Source: UBA5314 sp964635975
Lineage (GTDB): Bacteria > Bacillota > Syntrophomonadia > Syntrophomonadales > Syntrophomonadaceae
Reading direction: 5' to 3'
DNA length: 27,390 bases
NCBI GenBank assembly: GCA_964635975.1
Contig: CAZWPO010000029.1
Coordinates: 1 to 27,390, forward strand
Under the pieces are notes generated by a model, which was not told the origin of the DNA, made no database searches, and saw only the letters and a list, made by a program, of their open reading frames with translations. Positions 6,190 through 16,870 of the stretch are shown here, in pieces. Both the position numbers and the translations under genes were made by a program. Position 1 is the first letter of the stretch. Each line of letters begins with the position of its first letter.

Positions 6190-9100
6190 CTAATCACAGG
6201 GTAAAACCCCGCTAATATATTCCTGCAGCGAAAAACAGGACGCAGCCTGGTTGTGCTGAAGCTCACCTATTACCTCGAGCATCACCCTGAGGGTATCAAG
6301 AGAAGTAACAACGGGAACATTCATTTCCACCGCCGCCCGCCTGATCTGGAATCCGTCCGTGAAGGGAGAGCGTGCATGTGTAAGGGTATTGACAACAAAA
6401 TCGACAGCTCGGTCCTGCAGGAGGTCAACAATGTTAGGCGTGCCTTCCTCAATCTTCTTGACCCTTAATACGGGAATTCCAAGTTTTTGAAGACCCAGGG
6501 CCGTACCGACGGTAGCCATCAGTTTGAATCCTAATTTTGCAAAGCCCTGAAGTAAAGGCAGCGCCTCTTCTTTATCCCGATCAGCTATGGTGGCTACGAT
6601 AGTACCTTTGTTAGGTATCTGCAGCCCGGCAGCCAGCATTCCTTTATAAAGGGCCATATGCAGAGACTTATCGATTCCCAGCACCTCGCCGGTCGATTTC
6701 ATTTCCGGACCCAGCGGTATATCGACCTGCTCCAGTTTGCCAAAGGAGAAGACCGGCACTTTGACTGCGTAGAAATCGGGCCGGGCCTGCAATCCCCCCT
6801 GATAGCCCTGTTCCTTTAGGCTTTCACCAAGCGCTGCCCTGGTTGCCATTTTCACCAGGGGGTAGCCGGTTACTTTACTGATAAAAGGAACAGTGCGGCT
6901 GGAACGCGGATTTACCTCAATAACATAAAGCTCATTATCAAACTCCACAAACTGTATGTTAATTATCCCTTTGACTTCAAGAGCCAATGCCAGGCGGGTA
7001 GTATAATCAACCACTTTGTCGATAATCTCTGGATCTAAATTATGTGCGGGAAATACAGCCATACTATCACCGGAATGGACCCCGGCTCTTTCAATATGCT
7101 GCATGATACCGGGAATAAAAACTTCCCTTCCGTCTGCCACCGCATCCACCTCAATCTCTTGGCCAAGCAGATATTTATCGACCAGCACCGGATGATCTTT
7201 ATGCACCTTTACCGCCGCAGCCATGTACTGCTCCATTTCTGCCTGGTTGTCTACGATCTCCATGGCCCGGCCTCCCAGAACATAAGAAGGCCGCACTAAA
7301 ACCGGGTAGCCTATTGCCGTTGCCACCTTAATAGCTTCTTCTACGGAAAAAACGCTCTTACCCGGAGCCCGGGGGATATTAAGTTCCTGTAAAAGGTTGT
7401 CAAAACGGTCCCGGTCTTCAGCCCGGTCGATGCTGTCCTGGCAGGTTCCCAATATTTTGACCCCGGCCTGGCTTAGAGATGCTGCTAGGTTAATTGCCAC
7501 CTGCCCACCAAATTGCACGATTACTCCTTTCGGCTTCTCCTGATCAATGATGTTCATAACATCCTCAAATACCAGGGGCTCGAAGTAGAGGCGATCTGAC
7601 GTATCGAAGTCAGTGCTGACCGTCTCGGGATTGTTATTAGCGATAATAGCCTGGTATCCGGCATCCTGCAAAGCCCATACGCAGTGAACAGAGCAGTAAT
7701 CAAATTCCACCCCCTGGCCAATACGGATCGGACCTGAACCGATGACCAGGACACCTGGTTTGCCGGGATCAGATATGGCTTCATTTTCCTCTTCATATGT
7801 CGAGTAGAAGTAAGGGCTGGCTGCATCAAACTCCGCCGCACATGTGTCAACCATCTTGTAAACCGGCGCCAGACCCTGCTCCCGGCGCATATTCAGTATA
7901 TCCTTTTCGTCCAGATTCTTTTCACCCTGCAGAAGGCTTATATGCAGATCGGAAAATCCCTTTTTCTTTGCCGCCCTTAAAAGATCCCTATTCAATGGTG
8001 AATCCATTAGCAGTTGGGTCATATCAACAACATTCTTTATTTTCTTCAGAAAAAAACGATTGATCTTGGTTATTTGATTTATTTCATCGATGTTGACGCC
8101 CCGTTTAAAAGCCTCGGCCAGTACAAAAATGCGTTCATCATCAGCCAGTTTCATCCGTTCCTTCAGCTCATCCAAACGCAGTTCAGCCAGGTCTGGCAGA
8201 GTTAGCCCGTTGATTCCCATATCCAGGCTGCGAATGGCTTTCAACAGTACTCCTTCAAATGTACGGTCGATAGCCATTACTTCGCCGGTTGCTTTCATCT
8301 GCGTGCCCAGTTTGCGTACGCCCATGGCAAATTTATCAAACGGCCAGCGCGGCATTTTGAGAACAATATAATCTATAGCCGGTTCAAAGCATGCTTTTGT
8401 TTTGCCAGTCACGGCATTGGGGATTTCATCCAGCGTGTAGCCGATGGCTATCTTTGTTGCCGCCTTGGCGATCGGGTAGCCGGTAGCTTTGGAAGCCAGG
8501 GCGCTGGAGCGGCTTACCCGGGGATTCACCTCAATAACATAATAATTCTTTCCAGAGGGATGCAGGGCAAACTGAATATTGCAACCACCGGCAATTTTTA
8601 GAGTGCGAATAATTTTCAGGGAAGCGTCGCGCAGCATCTGCAGTTCGTCATCAGTGAGGGTCTGAGCAGGCGCCACCACTATGCTGTCTCCGGTGTGGAT
8701 TCCCACCGGATCTATATTCTCCATGCTGCAGACAATGATACAGTTGTCGAAAGTGTCCCGCATGACCTCAAATTCAATCTCCTTATAACCCGCCACACTC
8801 CGCTCAATAAGTACCTGCCCAATGGGGCTGGCATTCAATCCCCGGGTAACGATAGCCTGAAGGTCCACTTCATTTTCGGCCTGACCGCCACCGCTCCCCC
8901 CAAGGGTATATGCGGGCCTGACGATCAGGGGAAATCCAAGCTGGGATGCAAAATCCAGGGCTGCTTTCACAGAGTTAACTATGGCGCTTTCCGGTATCGG
9001 TTGGCCGATTTCTTCCATAGTAGCTTTAAAAAGCTCCCGGTCCTCAGCCCGGGCAATAGCTTCCAATGGGGTGCCCAGAAGAGGAACGCCATATTTATCA

Positions 9101-9423
9101 AGAATGCCCTCCCGATGCAGAGCAAGGGCTAGATTGAGGCCTACCTGCCCCCCCATGGTGGCAATGATACCGTCGGGCTTTTCCCTCTGCAGAATCTTTT
9201 CCGCGGTTTCGACATTGATAGGTTCTATATAAACGCTGTCAGCCATATTTACATCAGTCATGATAGTAGCCGGATTGCTGTTTAGCAGGGCTACTTTAAT
9301 TCCTTCCTCCTGCAGGGCGCGGCAGGCCTGGGTGCCTGCATAATCAAATTCAGCCGCCTGGCCGATAATGATAGGACCCGATCCGATTACCAGGACTTTT
9401 TTGATACCATCCTTCATTGGCAT
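6190..9423 (-). CDS. carB: Carbamoyl-phosphate synthase large subunit
   Basis: A 1077-residue synthetase that makes carbamoyl phosphate from bicarbonate, ATP and ammonia delivered by CarA, for arginine and pyrimidine synthesis. The two homologous halves are complete: the first ATP-grasp centres on RPAYTLGGSGGG (169-180), the oligomerisation region follows (about 400-545), the second ATP-grasp has RPSYVLGGRAMEI (711-723), and the MGS-like allosteric domain occupies about 940-1070. I chose ATG 9421-9423 because AGGAG lies about nine bases upstream and the protein then begins MPMKDGIKKVLVIGSGPI as in relatives; an ATG ten codons earlier lacks a site. It is 47 bases downstream of carA and clearly in the same operon. 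Confidence 0.97.
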   Translation of the reverse strand: MPMKDGIKKVLVIGSGPIIIGQAAEFDYAGTQACRALQEEGIKVALLNSNPATIMTDVNMADSVYIEPINVETAEKILQREKPDGIIATMGGQVGLNLALALHREGILDKYGVPLLGTPLEAIARAEDRELFKATMEEIGQPIPESAIVNSVKAALDFASQLGFPLIVRPAYTLGGSGGGQAENEVDLQAIVTRGLNASPIGQVLIERSVAGYKEIEFEVMRDTFDNCIIVCSMENIDPVGIHTGDSIVVAPAQTLTDDELQMLRDASLKIIRTLKIAGGCNIQFALHPSGKNYYVIEVNPRVSRSSALASKATGYPIAKAATKIAIGYTLDEIPNAVTGKTKACFEPAIDYIVLKMPRWPFDKFAMGVRKLGTQMKATGEVMAIDRTFEGVLLKAIRSLDMGINGLTLPDLAELRLDELKERMKLADDERIFVLAEAFKRGVNIDEINQITKINRFFLKKIKNVVDMTQLLMDSPLNRDLLRAAKKKGFSDLHISLLQGEKNLDEKDILNMRREQGLAPVYKMVDTCAAEFDAASPYFYSTYEEENEAISDPGKPGVLVIGSGPIRIGQGVEFDYCSVHCVWALQDAGYQAIIANNNPETVSTDFDTSDRLYFEPLVFEDVMNIIDQEKPKGVIVQFGGQVAINLAASLSQAGVKILGTCQDSIDRAEDRDRFDNLLQELNIPRAPGKSVFSVEEAIKVATAIGYPVLVRPSYVLGGRAMEIVDNQAEMEQYMAAAVKVHKDHPVLVDKYLLGQEIEVDAVADGREVFIPGIMQHIERAGVHSGDSMAVFPAHNLDPEIIDKVVDYTTRLALALEVKGIINIQFVEFDNELYVIEVNPRSSRTVPFISKVTGYPLVKMATRAALGESLKEQGYQGGLQARPDFYAVKVPVFSFGKLEQVDIPLGPEMKSTGEVLGIDKSLHMALYKGMLAAGLQIPNKGTIVATIADRDKEEALPLLQGFAKLGFKLMATVGTALGLQKLGIPVLRVKKIEEGTPNIVDLLQDRAVDFVVNTLTHARSPFTDGFQIRRAAVEMNVPVVTSLDTLRVMLEVIGELQHNQAASCFSLQEYISGVLPCD

Positions 9424-9470
9424 AATATCTCTCTCCTCATATTTGATAGCCATGCTTAACTTATCGTATA

Positions 9471-10559
9471 TTAGGCGCTTTTCTGGTCTTTAACCATTAA
9501 CAAAAACTCGTCAAACAAGTATGACGAGTCTCGGGGTCCCGGGGTAGCTTCGGGATGAAACTGCACTGACATAACTGGTCGTTTCTTATGAATCAATCCT
9601 TCCACGGTACCATCATTCAAGTTGATAAAGCTCACTTCCACCTGATCTGCGAGCAGGGTTTCGGGATTCACTGCATAGCCATGATTCTGGGAGCTAATAA
9701 GGCAGGTGCCGGTCCGCAAATCTTTAACTGTATGGTTTCCGCCCCGGTGCCCGAATTTAAGCTTATAGGTTTTGGCACCCAGAGCCAGAGCGATTAGCTG
9801 ATGCCCGAGGCATATCCCAAAGGTCGGTAAAAGTTCCAAAAGCTTTTTGATTTCCTTCACCGCATAGCCACAGGCTTCAGGATCACCCGGTCCATTTGAC
9901 AGAACCAATCCCTTAGGGTTCTGGGCTAAAACGTCTTCTGCCTTGCTGTCAGCAGGCATGACTACCACCTGGCAGTCCCTCGCTGCCAGTGAATTTATGA
10001 TATGCTGCTTGACCCCAAAGTCAAGAAGCACAATTTTTAGCGCCCCGTCTCCATATACGCTGGTGTTTGAACAGGTTACAGACTTAACAAGATCTGTCTC
10101 AAGCCATTCTTGCCCTTTTAGTGCGGCTTGGACCAGTACTTCCTGCTCGTCCATGCTAGAAGTGAGAACCGCACCCATGGTGCCATGCATGCGAAGTATG
10201 CGGGTAATAGCCCGGGTATCTACACCAGTCAGACAGGGAATCTGGTATTTTTCCAGGAATTCTGTTAAGGACCACCTGGACTGGTAATGGTCCGGCAGGT
10301 CTGCTATCTCTTTTATAACCAGTCCTCTTAATCTAGGCTGTTCAGATTCGAAACCATAATCACCGCAGCCGTAGTTGCCAATGCTGGGGTAGGTAAAAGT
10401 CAGAATCTGTCCCGCATATGAAGGATCAGTGATTATTTCCTGGTAACCGTTCATACTGGTGTTAAAAACTGCTTCTCCATCTACGGTTCCCGGTCCACCG
10501 ATCATTTCCCCTGTAAAAACATTCCCATTCCCCAAAACCAGATATCCTTTAGCCATCAT
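9471..10559 (-). CDS. carA: Carbamoyl-phosphate synthase small subunit (glutaminase)
   Basis: A 362-residue class I glutamine amidotransferase subunit that releases ammonia from glutamine and channels it to CarB. The N-terminal CPSase small-chain domain covers about 1-150. The catalytic triad is Cys250 in GICLGHQ, and His335 and Glu337 in QFHPEATPGP. Two adjacent ATGs begin the frame (10557-10559 and 10554-10556); GGGAGAG just upstream could serve either. It follows gltD by 35 bases with no terminator in between, so glutamine-dependent carbamoyl phosphate synthesis is likely read from the same transcript as glutamate synthase. Confidence 0.97.
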   Translation of the reverse strand: MMAKGYLVLGNGNVFTGEMIGGPGTVDGEAVFNTSMNGYQEIITDPSYAGQILTFTYPSIGNYGCGDYGFESEQPRLRGLVIKEIADLPDHYQSRWSLTEFLEKYQIPCLTGVDTRAITRILRMHGTMGAVLTSSMDEQEVLVQAALKGQEWLETDLVKSVTCSNTSVYGDGALKIVLLDFGVKQHIINSLAARDCQVVVMPADSKAEDVLAQNPKGLVLSNGPGDPEACGYAVKEIKKLLELLPTFGICLGHQLIALALGAKTYKLKFGHRGGNHTVKDLRTGTCLISSQNHGYAVNPETLLADQVEVSFINLNDGTVEGLIHKKRPVMSVQFHPEATPGPRDSSYLFDEFLLMVKDQKSA

Positions 10560-10594
10560 TATCTCTCCCTTGTTGTAGATCCTTGCTTCTTTAT

Positions 10595-12079
10595 CTATTT
10601 GATTAAACTCTTCCCAGTCAGGTGTTTATCAATTTCCCGGGCAGCCAGCTTTCCTTCTTGTATAGCCCAGACCACCAGGCTCTGCCCCCGCCTCATATCC
10701 CCGGCCGCAAAGACCTTTTCCGCATTGGTAGCAAAAACTTCATATTCGGCCTTCACATTGCTGCGCTCATCTCTATTCAGTTTGAAAGCTTTAGCTAAGG
10801 AATCATCCGGGCCTGTAAAACCGAGGGCCAGAAGTACAAGGTCGGCTTTCCACACTCGTTCGCTGCCGGTTATAGGCTGGGGAACCAGTCTTCCCCGGCC
10901 GTCCTTTATCCAGGCCACGTCAGCGGTATGAACCTCTTTGACATGGCCTTTCTTGGTTCCTACCAGCTTGCGGGTAGATAAACAAAACTTACGCGGATCG
11001 CTTCCAAATCGGCTGATAGCCTCCTCATGGCCGTAATCTATCTTGAGCTTGCGGGGCCACTCAGGCCATGGATTGTCCCTCTCCGCCCTCTTTACCGGCG
11101 GTTCAGGCATAATTTCAAACTGATATATGCTCTTACAACCGTGCCTTATGGCAGTAGCCACACAATCGGTTCCAGTATCGCCGCCGCCAATTACTATAAC
11201 ATCCTGGTCTTTTGCGCTGATGCATTTATGGTCCTCAAAGTTTGAATCTAATAAACTTTTGGTATTGGACTTCAGAAAGTCCATAGCCTGGTAAACTCCC
11301 TTGAGCTCTCGGCCTTGGACATCAAGGTCCCTGGCTTTGCCGGCTCCTGCGCACAATAAAACCGCATCATAGTTTATTATAAGGGCCTGGGTACTGATGT
11401 CTTTACCAACTTCAGCATTGAGCAGGAAAGTGATTCCGGCGGATTTCATCAGTTCCAGACGGCGTTCTATTATACCTTTTTCAAGCTTTATATTGGGAAT
11501 TCCGTACATTAAAAGCCCACCCGCCCGGTCGTCTTTTTCAAATACGGTCACATCATGTCCAACCAGGTTAAGATAATGGGCCGCTGACAGTCCAGCTGGA
11601 CCTGACCCGACAATAGCTACTTTCTTCCCGGTTTCCCGGCCCTTGCGATTCTCTACCCAGCCTTCGCCGAAAGCTCGCTCGATGATTTCGTACTCCAGGC
11701 TATTGATGGCAACTGGATCCATAATTGATCCTTCGGTGCAAGCGCCTTCACAGGGAGCCGGACAGACCCTTCCGGTAAACTCGGGAAAAGGATTGGTCCG
11801 CACCAGCCGCTGGTAGGCTTCCTTCCACAATCCCCGGTACACCAACTCGTTCCATTCGGGTATCAGGTTATGCAGTGGGCATCCCGAAGTCGCACCGTTC
11901 AATAGCACGCCGCTCTGGCAGAAGGCCACTCCACAATCCATGCATCTTGCGCCCTGCAACCTGACCTGTTCCGGATCCTGGGGCAGTCTTATTTCTTTCC
12001 AGTCCTTTAGTCTTTCTTCAGGGGGCCGTTTCTTAGGATCTATTCTTTCATATTCCAGAAATCCGTTTATTTTGCCCAT
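10595..12079 (-). CDS. gltD: Glutamate synthase small (beta) subunit
   Basis: A 494-residue flavoprotein that passes electrons from NAD(P)H through FAD and iron-sulfur clusters to GltB. The N-terminal cluster region has Cys46, Cys49, Cys54 and Cys67, then Cys106, Cys110 and Cys114, as needed for two [4Fe-4S] clusters. The FAD site is VAIVGSGPAGLSAA (about 154-167) and the nucleotide site VIVIGGGDTGTD (294-305). A C-terminal AAGDMRRGQSLVVWAI stretch closes the FAD fold. The ATG is 12 bases after the gltB stop, and the ribosome binding site AAGGGGG overlaps the gltB stop codon, which indicates tight coupling with gltB. Confidence 0.96.
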   Translation of the reverse strand: MGKINGFLEYERIDPKKRPPEERLKDWKEIRLPQDPEQVRLQGARCMDCGVAFCQSGVLLNGATSGCPLHNLIPEWNELVYRGLWKEAYQRLVRTNPFPEFTGRVCPAPCEGACTEGSIMDPVAINSLEYEIIERAFGEGWVENRKGRETGKKVAIVGSGPAGLSAAHYLNLVGHDVTVFEKDDRAGGLLMYGIPNIKLEKGIIERRLELMKSAGITFLLNAEVGKDISTQALIINYDAVLLCAGAGKARDLDVQGRELKGVYQAMDFLKSNTKSLLDSNFEDHKCISAKDQDVIVIGGGDTGTDCVATAIRHGCKSIYQFEIMPEPPVKRAERDNPWPEWPRKLKIDYGHEEAISRFGSDPRKFCLSTRKLVGTKKGHVKEVHTADVAWIKDGRGRLVPQPITGSERVWKADLVLLALGFTGPDDSLAKAFKLNRDERSNVKAEYEVFATNAEKVFAAGDMRRGQSLVVWAIQEGKLAAREIDKHLTGKSLIK

Positions 12080-12091
12080 CTTAATTCCCCC

Positions 12092-15000
12092 TTAGTGCCC
12101 AGTAATCCCGGAAGCGTCTTTGCTATTCTCCTCAAATGCGGCCATAAGAGCTTCTTCTCCTGAGAGCCCGGCCTGGTAGGCCCTGGCTATACCATCCAGC
12201 ATACGCTGGTAGTCAACCGGTATTACTTTGGTGAACCGGGGCGCGAAGGCATCCCAGGCATCAAGTACTTTTTTGCCGGCCGTGCTGCCCGTATATTGAA
12301 CATGCTTAACGATCATTTCCTTGACTTCGTCCAATTCTTCGTGTGAACTGATCGCCCCCAGAGCCACCATGGATTTATTGCAGTACATTTCGTTAAAATC
12401 AAGAATGTAGGCTATACCGCCCGACATACCGGCTGCGAAGTTCCGCCCGGTCGGTCCCAAGATTACCACTTTTCCACCGGTCATGTATTCACAGCCGTGA
12501 TCGCCCACGCCTTCAACCACTGCGATTAGTCCGCTGTTCCTGACGCAGAACCTCTCCCCGGCAATGCCGCTCACATAGGCTTCACCGGAAGTCGCTCCGT
12601 AAAAAGCCACATTGCCGATAATGACATTATTCTCCGCTGCGAAGCCCTCCGTTTTATGAGGATATACTATTATCTTACCGCCAGAGAGCCCCTTGCCGAT
12701 ATAATCGTTGGAATCGCCCTCCAGTTCCAGACACATCCCGCGGGGAACAAAAGCTCCAAAACTCTGCCCGGCCGAACCCACAAAGCTCAGCTTGATGGTA
12801 TCCTCGGGCAAACCCTGCTGCCCGTACATCCTGGATATTTCACTGCCGGTTATGGTGCCCACCACCCGGTCAACATTGTTGATTTTTAGTTTTGTCCGGA
12901 TAGACTTTTTTTGTTCCAGTGCCGGCTTGCACATCCGCAGGAGTTTCCTCATATCCAGTGACTTCTCCAGGTTGTGTTTTTGTTCAACCGACTTGAACCG
13001 ACCGATATCCGCTCCCGCATAGGGCTGGTAGAGTATACGGGAGAGGTCCAGGTGGGTCGCCTTCCAGTGCTTTATATTCTCTTTTTGCAGCAGACGGTCG
13101 GTACGACCGACCATTTCATTAACGGTCCTGAAGCCTAACCGGGCCATAATCTCGCGCATTTCTTGAGCTACAAAACGCATAAAGTTTTCCACATGCTCGG
13201 GTTTGCCGGCAAAGTTTTTCCTTAAACTTTCATCCTGGGTTGCAATGCCCACCGGGCAGGTGTTCAGGTTACAGACCCTCATCATTACACAGCCCATGGC
13301 TATGAGAGGCGTTGTAGCAAATCCAAACTCCTCAGCCCCTAGCATAGCCGCCATAACTACATCCCTACCGCTTAAAAGCTTACCGTCGGTTTCCAGGGTC
13401 ACCCGGTCACGCAGTTTGTTCAAAACCAAAGTCTGGTGAGTCTCGGACAGTCCCAGTTCCCAGGGCAGACCGGCATTTTTTATACTGGTTCGAGGCGATG
13501 CTCCGGTTCCTCCTTCATAACCGCTGATCAGGATTACATCGGCCTTGCCTTTGGCTACCCCGGCAGCAATCGTACCCACTCCAACTTCAGAGACCAGTTT
13601 GACGTTTATGCTGGCCTCCCGATTGGCGTTTTTGAGGTCATGGATCAATTCACCCAGGTCCTCAATGGAATAGATATCATGGTGCGGCGGGGGGGAAATC
13701 AATCCTACTCCAGCCGTTGAGTGCCTTACCCGTGCAATTTCCGGGAAAACCTTGCCTCCGGGAAGCTGCCCTCCTTCACCGGGCTTGGCGCCCTGGGCCA
13801 TTTTAATCTGAATTTCTCTGGCATTGACCAGGTAGTTGCTGGTAACCCCGAAGCGCCCTGATGCAACCTGTTTGATAGCGCTGTTTTTTGAGTCGCCGTT
13901 TTCCATGGGCTTGAATCTATCCACATCCTCGCCGCCCTCACCGCTGTTGCTTTTACCTCCCAACCGGTTCATGGCGACAGCCAGGCATTCGTGGGCTTCT
14001 TTACTGATCGAACCAAAGGACATAGCCCCGGTTTTGAATCTTTTAACAATGGCTTCGACAGGTTCAACCTCTTCTATAGGTATGGTCTCACCAGCAGCGT
14101 TATTGAAATCCAGGAGATTTCTCAAGCTGTATATCTTTTCTTCATTCACCTTTTTCGAGTAATCTTTATACAGGTTATAGTTGCCTTCCCGGCAGGCCCT
14201 CTGCAGCAGGTAAATAGTTTCCGGGCTGTAGAGATGAATCTCTCCATCGTCTTTGCACTGGAAAATACCGCCCGGTTCCAGAGTATCTGTATAGGGTGAA
14301 TCAATAAAGGCGCTTTCATGGCGCATTTGATTTTCGGCAGCAATCTCTTCCAATCCAATGCCTCCAAGCCGGGAAGGTGTCATGGTGAAGTATCGGTCTA
14401 TTAGCTCCTTCTCTAATCCTATCGCTTCAAATATCTGAGCACCGTGGTAGCTGCGCAGAGTAGAAATACCCATTTTGGTGGCTACCTTTTGCACTCCCTT
14501 TACTAAGGCTTTTATATAGTTCTTTTTGGCTTCAGGATAGTCCATGCCGCTCAGCAATCCCTTTTCACAGAGGTCCTTAATGGTTTCGTAAGCAATATAG
14601 GGATTGATGGCCGTTACGCCGTAACCTATAAGGGTACAGAAGTCATGCACCTCCCGGGGCTCTCCGGATTCCAGGACGATGCCCAGAGCGGTCCTGATTT
14701 CCCTCCTGATCAGGTGATGGTGGAGCCCTGCGGAAGCCAGAAGTGCCGGGACAGCCGCATATTTCCCGTCAACCCCGCGGTCGGAAAGAATAATGATATT
14801 GGTCCCTTCATCTATGGATTTGTCAGCCTCCCGAAATATTCTGTCTAAAGCACCTTTCATCCCTCTCGGCCCATCTTCTGCCTTATAAAGTATAGAAATT
14901 GTAGCCGTCTTGAAGCGGCCGCTGTTCAAATGCTTTATAGTGCCCAACTGTTCATCGGTCAGGATAGGATGCTCCAGGAAAACACTGGTAGTATTTTCTT

Positions 15001-16672
15001 TGTCCGGATCCAGAAGATTGCCGGCATTTCCCAGCAACATGCTGGCAGAGGTGATTATCTCTTCCCTTATCCCGTCAATGGGAGGGTTGGTCACCTGGGC
15101 AAACATCTGCTTGAAGTAGAGATACAACATCTGAGGTTTCTCAGATAAGACCGCCAGGGGCGAATCCATTCCCATAGCCCCGATCGGTTCCATGCCGCTT
15201 TCTGCCATTGGCAAAATAACTTTGTGAATATCTTCAAATGTGTAGCCGAAAGCTTTCTGCTGCTTTAGCAGATCCTCCCGAACTTTTTCTTCTTTAGAGC
15301 TTATAGTCGGCATATCACTAAGTCTGACAACATGCCTCTCAAGCCACCGGGCATAGGGAAACATGGCCGCTGCGCTTTTCTTGATCTCCTCATCCGATAT
15401 TATCCTCTGGGCTTCGGTATCTATGAGCAGCATCTTCCCCGGTTCCAGACGTCCTTTATAGCGAACGTTTTCCGGTTTTATATCCAGCACCCCGACCTCG
15501 GAAGCCAGTATAACTTTGTCATCTTTAGTAACGTAGTAGCGGGACGGCCTCAGGCCGTTTCTATCCAGCACTCCCCCTATTACCACGCCATCCGAAAAAG
15601 CCATGGCGGCCGGGCCATCCCACGGCTCCATCAAGAAGTTGTTGAAGTTGTAGAAATCCTTCTTTTCTTTGGAAATCGATTCATTTAGCTCCCATGGTTC
15701 CGGAATCATCATCATTATCGCATGGGGAAGCGCCCGGCCAGTCATGTGCAGGAATTCCAGACTGTTGTCGAACATGGAAGAGTCGCTGCCTGATTCATCA
15801 ACAACCGGGTAAACCTTGGATATATCATCGAAAAGCGATGAATCTATGCACTTCTGACGGGCCTTCATCCAGTTGACATTGCCGCGGATGGTGTTTATTT
15901 CACCGTTGTGCACAATGTAGCGGTTCGGATGAGCCCTCTCCCAGCTGGGGAACGTATTGGTGGAGAACCTGGAGTGCACCATGGCCAGGGCTGATTCACA
16001 GTCCAGATCGGATAGGTCCAGATAGAAGCTCCGCAGCTGCTGGGCGGTAAGCATGCCCTTATAAACGATGGTTTTAGAGGAAAGGCTGGCAACATAGAAA
16101 GTACCGCCCTTTTCTTCGGCCATGGGAACCAGTATATTTTCAGCCCTTTTTCTAATAACATAGAGTTTTCTTTCAAAATCCATCTGGTTTTTTACAGCCG
16201 GATTCTTTTCGATAAACACCTGTATGAAACGGGGCATAGCGGACCTGGCGCTTTCGCCGACACTGGTTTTGTCTATGGGAACTTCCCGCCAGCCCAAAAC
16301 CTTCTGACCTTCCTCCTCGATAATATCCTCCAGGGTTTCAATTTGGGTCGCCCTGAAATCGTCGTATTTATGGGCAAAGATCATGCCCACACCGTAGCTG
16401 CCCTTTTTGGGCAAGTCAAAACCAAGTACGCCGCACTCTCTCTTGAAGAAATCATGCGGTATCTGGAACAAAATGCCGGCCCCATCGCCGGTATTTTCAT
16501 CTGCACCGCTGGCACCACGGTGGCTCAAGTTTTCCAACACAGTTAAAGCATCTTCGATAATTTGATGGGACTTTTCTCCTTTGATATTAACGACAAAGCC
16601 CATACCGCAGGCATCATGCTCGTAAATCGGATCATATAAACCTTGTTTTGGTGGTAAACCATAAGTTTTCAT
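12092..16672 (-). CDS. gltB: Glutamate synthase large (alpha) subunit
   Basis: A full-length 1526-residue glutamate synthase that turns 2-oxoglutarate and glutamine into two glutamates. The first 21 residues form a propeptide, and Cys22 in HDACGMGF would be the N-terminal nucleophile of the class II amidotransferase domain (about 22-430). A central domain (about 470-760) links to the FMN-binding synthase domain (about 830-1200; GMSFGSIS-like GAMSFGSISKEA, and SGGEGG-type NSGEGGED). The [3Fe-4S] ligands are in CVMMRVCNLNTCPVG (about 1127-1139). The GXGXG domain occupies the C-terminal third. The transcript leader after glnA contains an ANTAR-type RNA and a terminator, so its expression may be set by antitermination. 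Confidence 0.97.
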   Translation of the reverse strand: MKTYGLPPKQGLYDPIYEHDACGMGFVVNIKGEKSHQIIEDALTVLENLSHRGASGADENTGDGAGILFQIPHDFFKRECGVLGFDLPKKGSYGVGMIFAHKYDDFRATQIETLEDIIEEEGQKVLGWREVPIDKTSVGESARSAMPRFIQVFIEKNPAVKNQMDFERKLYVIRKRAENILVPMAEEKGGTFYVASLSSKTIVYKGMLTAQQLRSFYLDLSDLDCESALAMVHSRFSTNTFPSWERAHPNRYIVHNGEINTIRGNVNWMKARQKCIDSSLFDDISKVYPVVDESGSDSSMFDNSLEFLHMTGRALPHAIMMMIPEPWELNESISKEKKDFYNFNNFLMEPWDGPAAMAFSDGVVIGGVLDRNGLRPSRYYVTKDDKVILASEVGVLDIKPENVRYKGRLEPGKMLLIDTEAQRIISDEEIKKSAAAMFPYARWLERHVVRLSDMPTISSKEEKVREDLLKQQKAFGYTFEDIHKVILPMAESGMEPIGAMGMDSPLAVLSEKPQMLYLYFKQMFAQVTNPPIDGIREEIITSASMLLGNAGNLLDPDKENTTSVFLEHPILTDEQLGTIKHLNSGRFKTATISILYKAEDGPRGMKGALDRIFREADKSIDEGTNIIILSDRGVDGKYAAVPALLASAGLHHHLIRREIRTALGIVLESGEPREVHDFCTLIGYGVTAINPYIAYETIKDLCEKGLLSGMDYPEAKKNYIKALVKGVQKVATKMGISTLRSYHGAQIFEAIGLEKELIDRYFTMTPSRLGGIGLEEIAAENQMRHESAFIDSPYTDTLEPGGIFQCKDDGEIHLYSPETIYLLQRACREGNYNLYKDYSKKVNEEKIYSLRNLLDFNNAAGETIPIEEVEPVEAIVKRFKTGAMSFGSISKEAHECLAVAMNRLGGKSNSGEGGEDVDRFKPMENGDSKNSAIKQVASGRFGVTSNYLVNAREIQIKMAQGAKPGEGGQLPGGKVFPEIARVRHSTAGVGLISPPPHHDIYSIEDLGELIHDLKNANREASINVKLVSEVGVGTIAAGVAKGKADVILISGYEGGTGASPRTSIKNAGLPWELGLSETHQTLVLNKLRDRVTLETDGKLLSGRDVVMAAMLGAEEFGFATTPLIAMGCVMMRVCNLNTCPVGIATQDESLRKNFAGKPEHVENFMRFVAQEMREIMARLGFRTVNEMVGRTDRLLQKENIKHWKATHLDLSRILYQPYAGADIGRFKSVEQKHNLEKSLDMRKLLRMCKPALEQKKSIRTKLKINNVDRVVGTITGSEISRMYGQQGLPEDTIKLSFVGSAGQSFGAFVPRGMCLELEGDSNDYIGKGLSGGKIIVYPHKTEGFAAENNVIIGNVAFYGATSGEAYVSGIAGERFCVRNSGLIAVVEGVGDHGCEYMTGGKVVILGPTGRNFAAGMSGGIAYILDFNEMYCNKSMVALGAISSHEELDEVKEMIVKHVQYTGSTAGKKVLDAWDAFAPRFTKVIPVDYQRMLDGIARAYQAGLSGEEALMAAFEENSKDASGITGH

Positions 16673-16799
16673 ATTCTCACCCTCATTGGCCGAATTTCTA
16701 TATAGTTTTTACCCCTTGGAGAACTCTGTCAATTAAACATCTTCTCTACCTTTTTTCCTAATGCACTACACTTCAAGCTTGACGCCTATTCTTGTTTAC

Positions 16800-16836
16800 A
16801 AAAAAAGTCCTCAACACCAATCAGGTGCTGAGGACT
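16800..16836 (-). terminator. Intrinsic terminator between glnA and gltB
   Basis: On the minus strand a 13-bp stem (824-836 arm with 806-818 arm, one G-U pair, 5-base loop) is followed by seven Ts. It lies about 128 bases past the glnA stop and about 128 bases before the gltB start, directly after the tandem hexaloop hairpins. It would end most glnA transcripts unless antitermination occurs. Confidence 0.88.
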
Positions 16837-16870
16837 CCATTGCCCGTGGATATATTAGTTTCACTTGCGA

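Noticed and set aside
8695..9132. A 145-codon plus-strand frame within carB
   Set aside because: It lies wholly antisense to the conserved first ATP-grasp region of carB and shows no recognisable motif.
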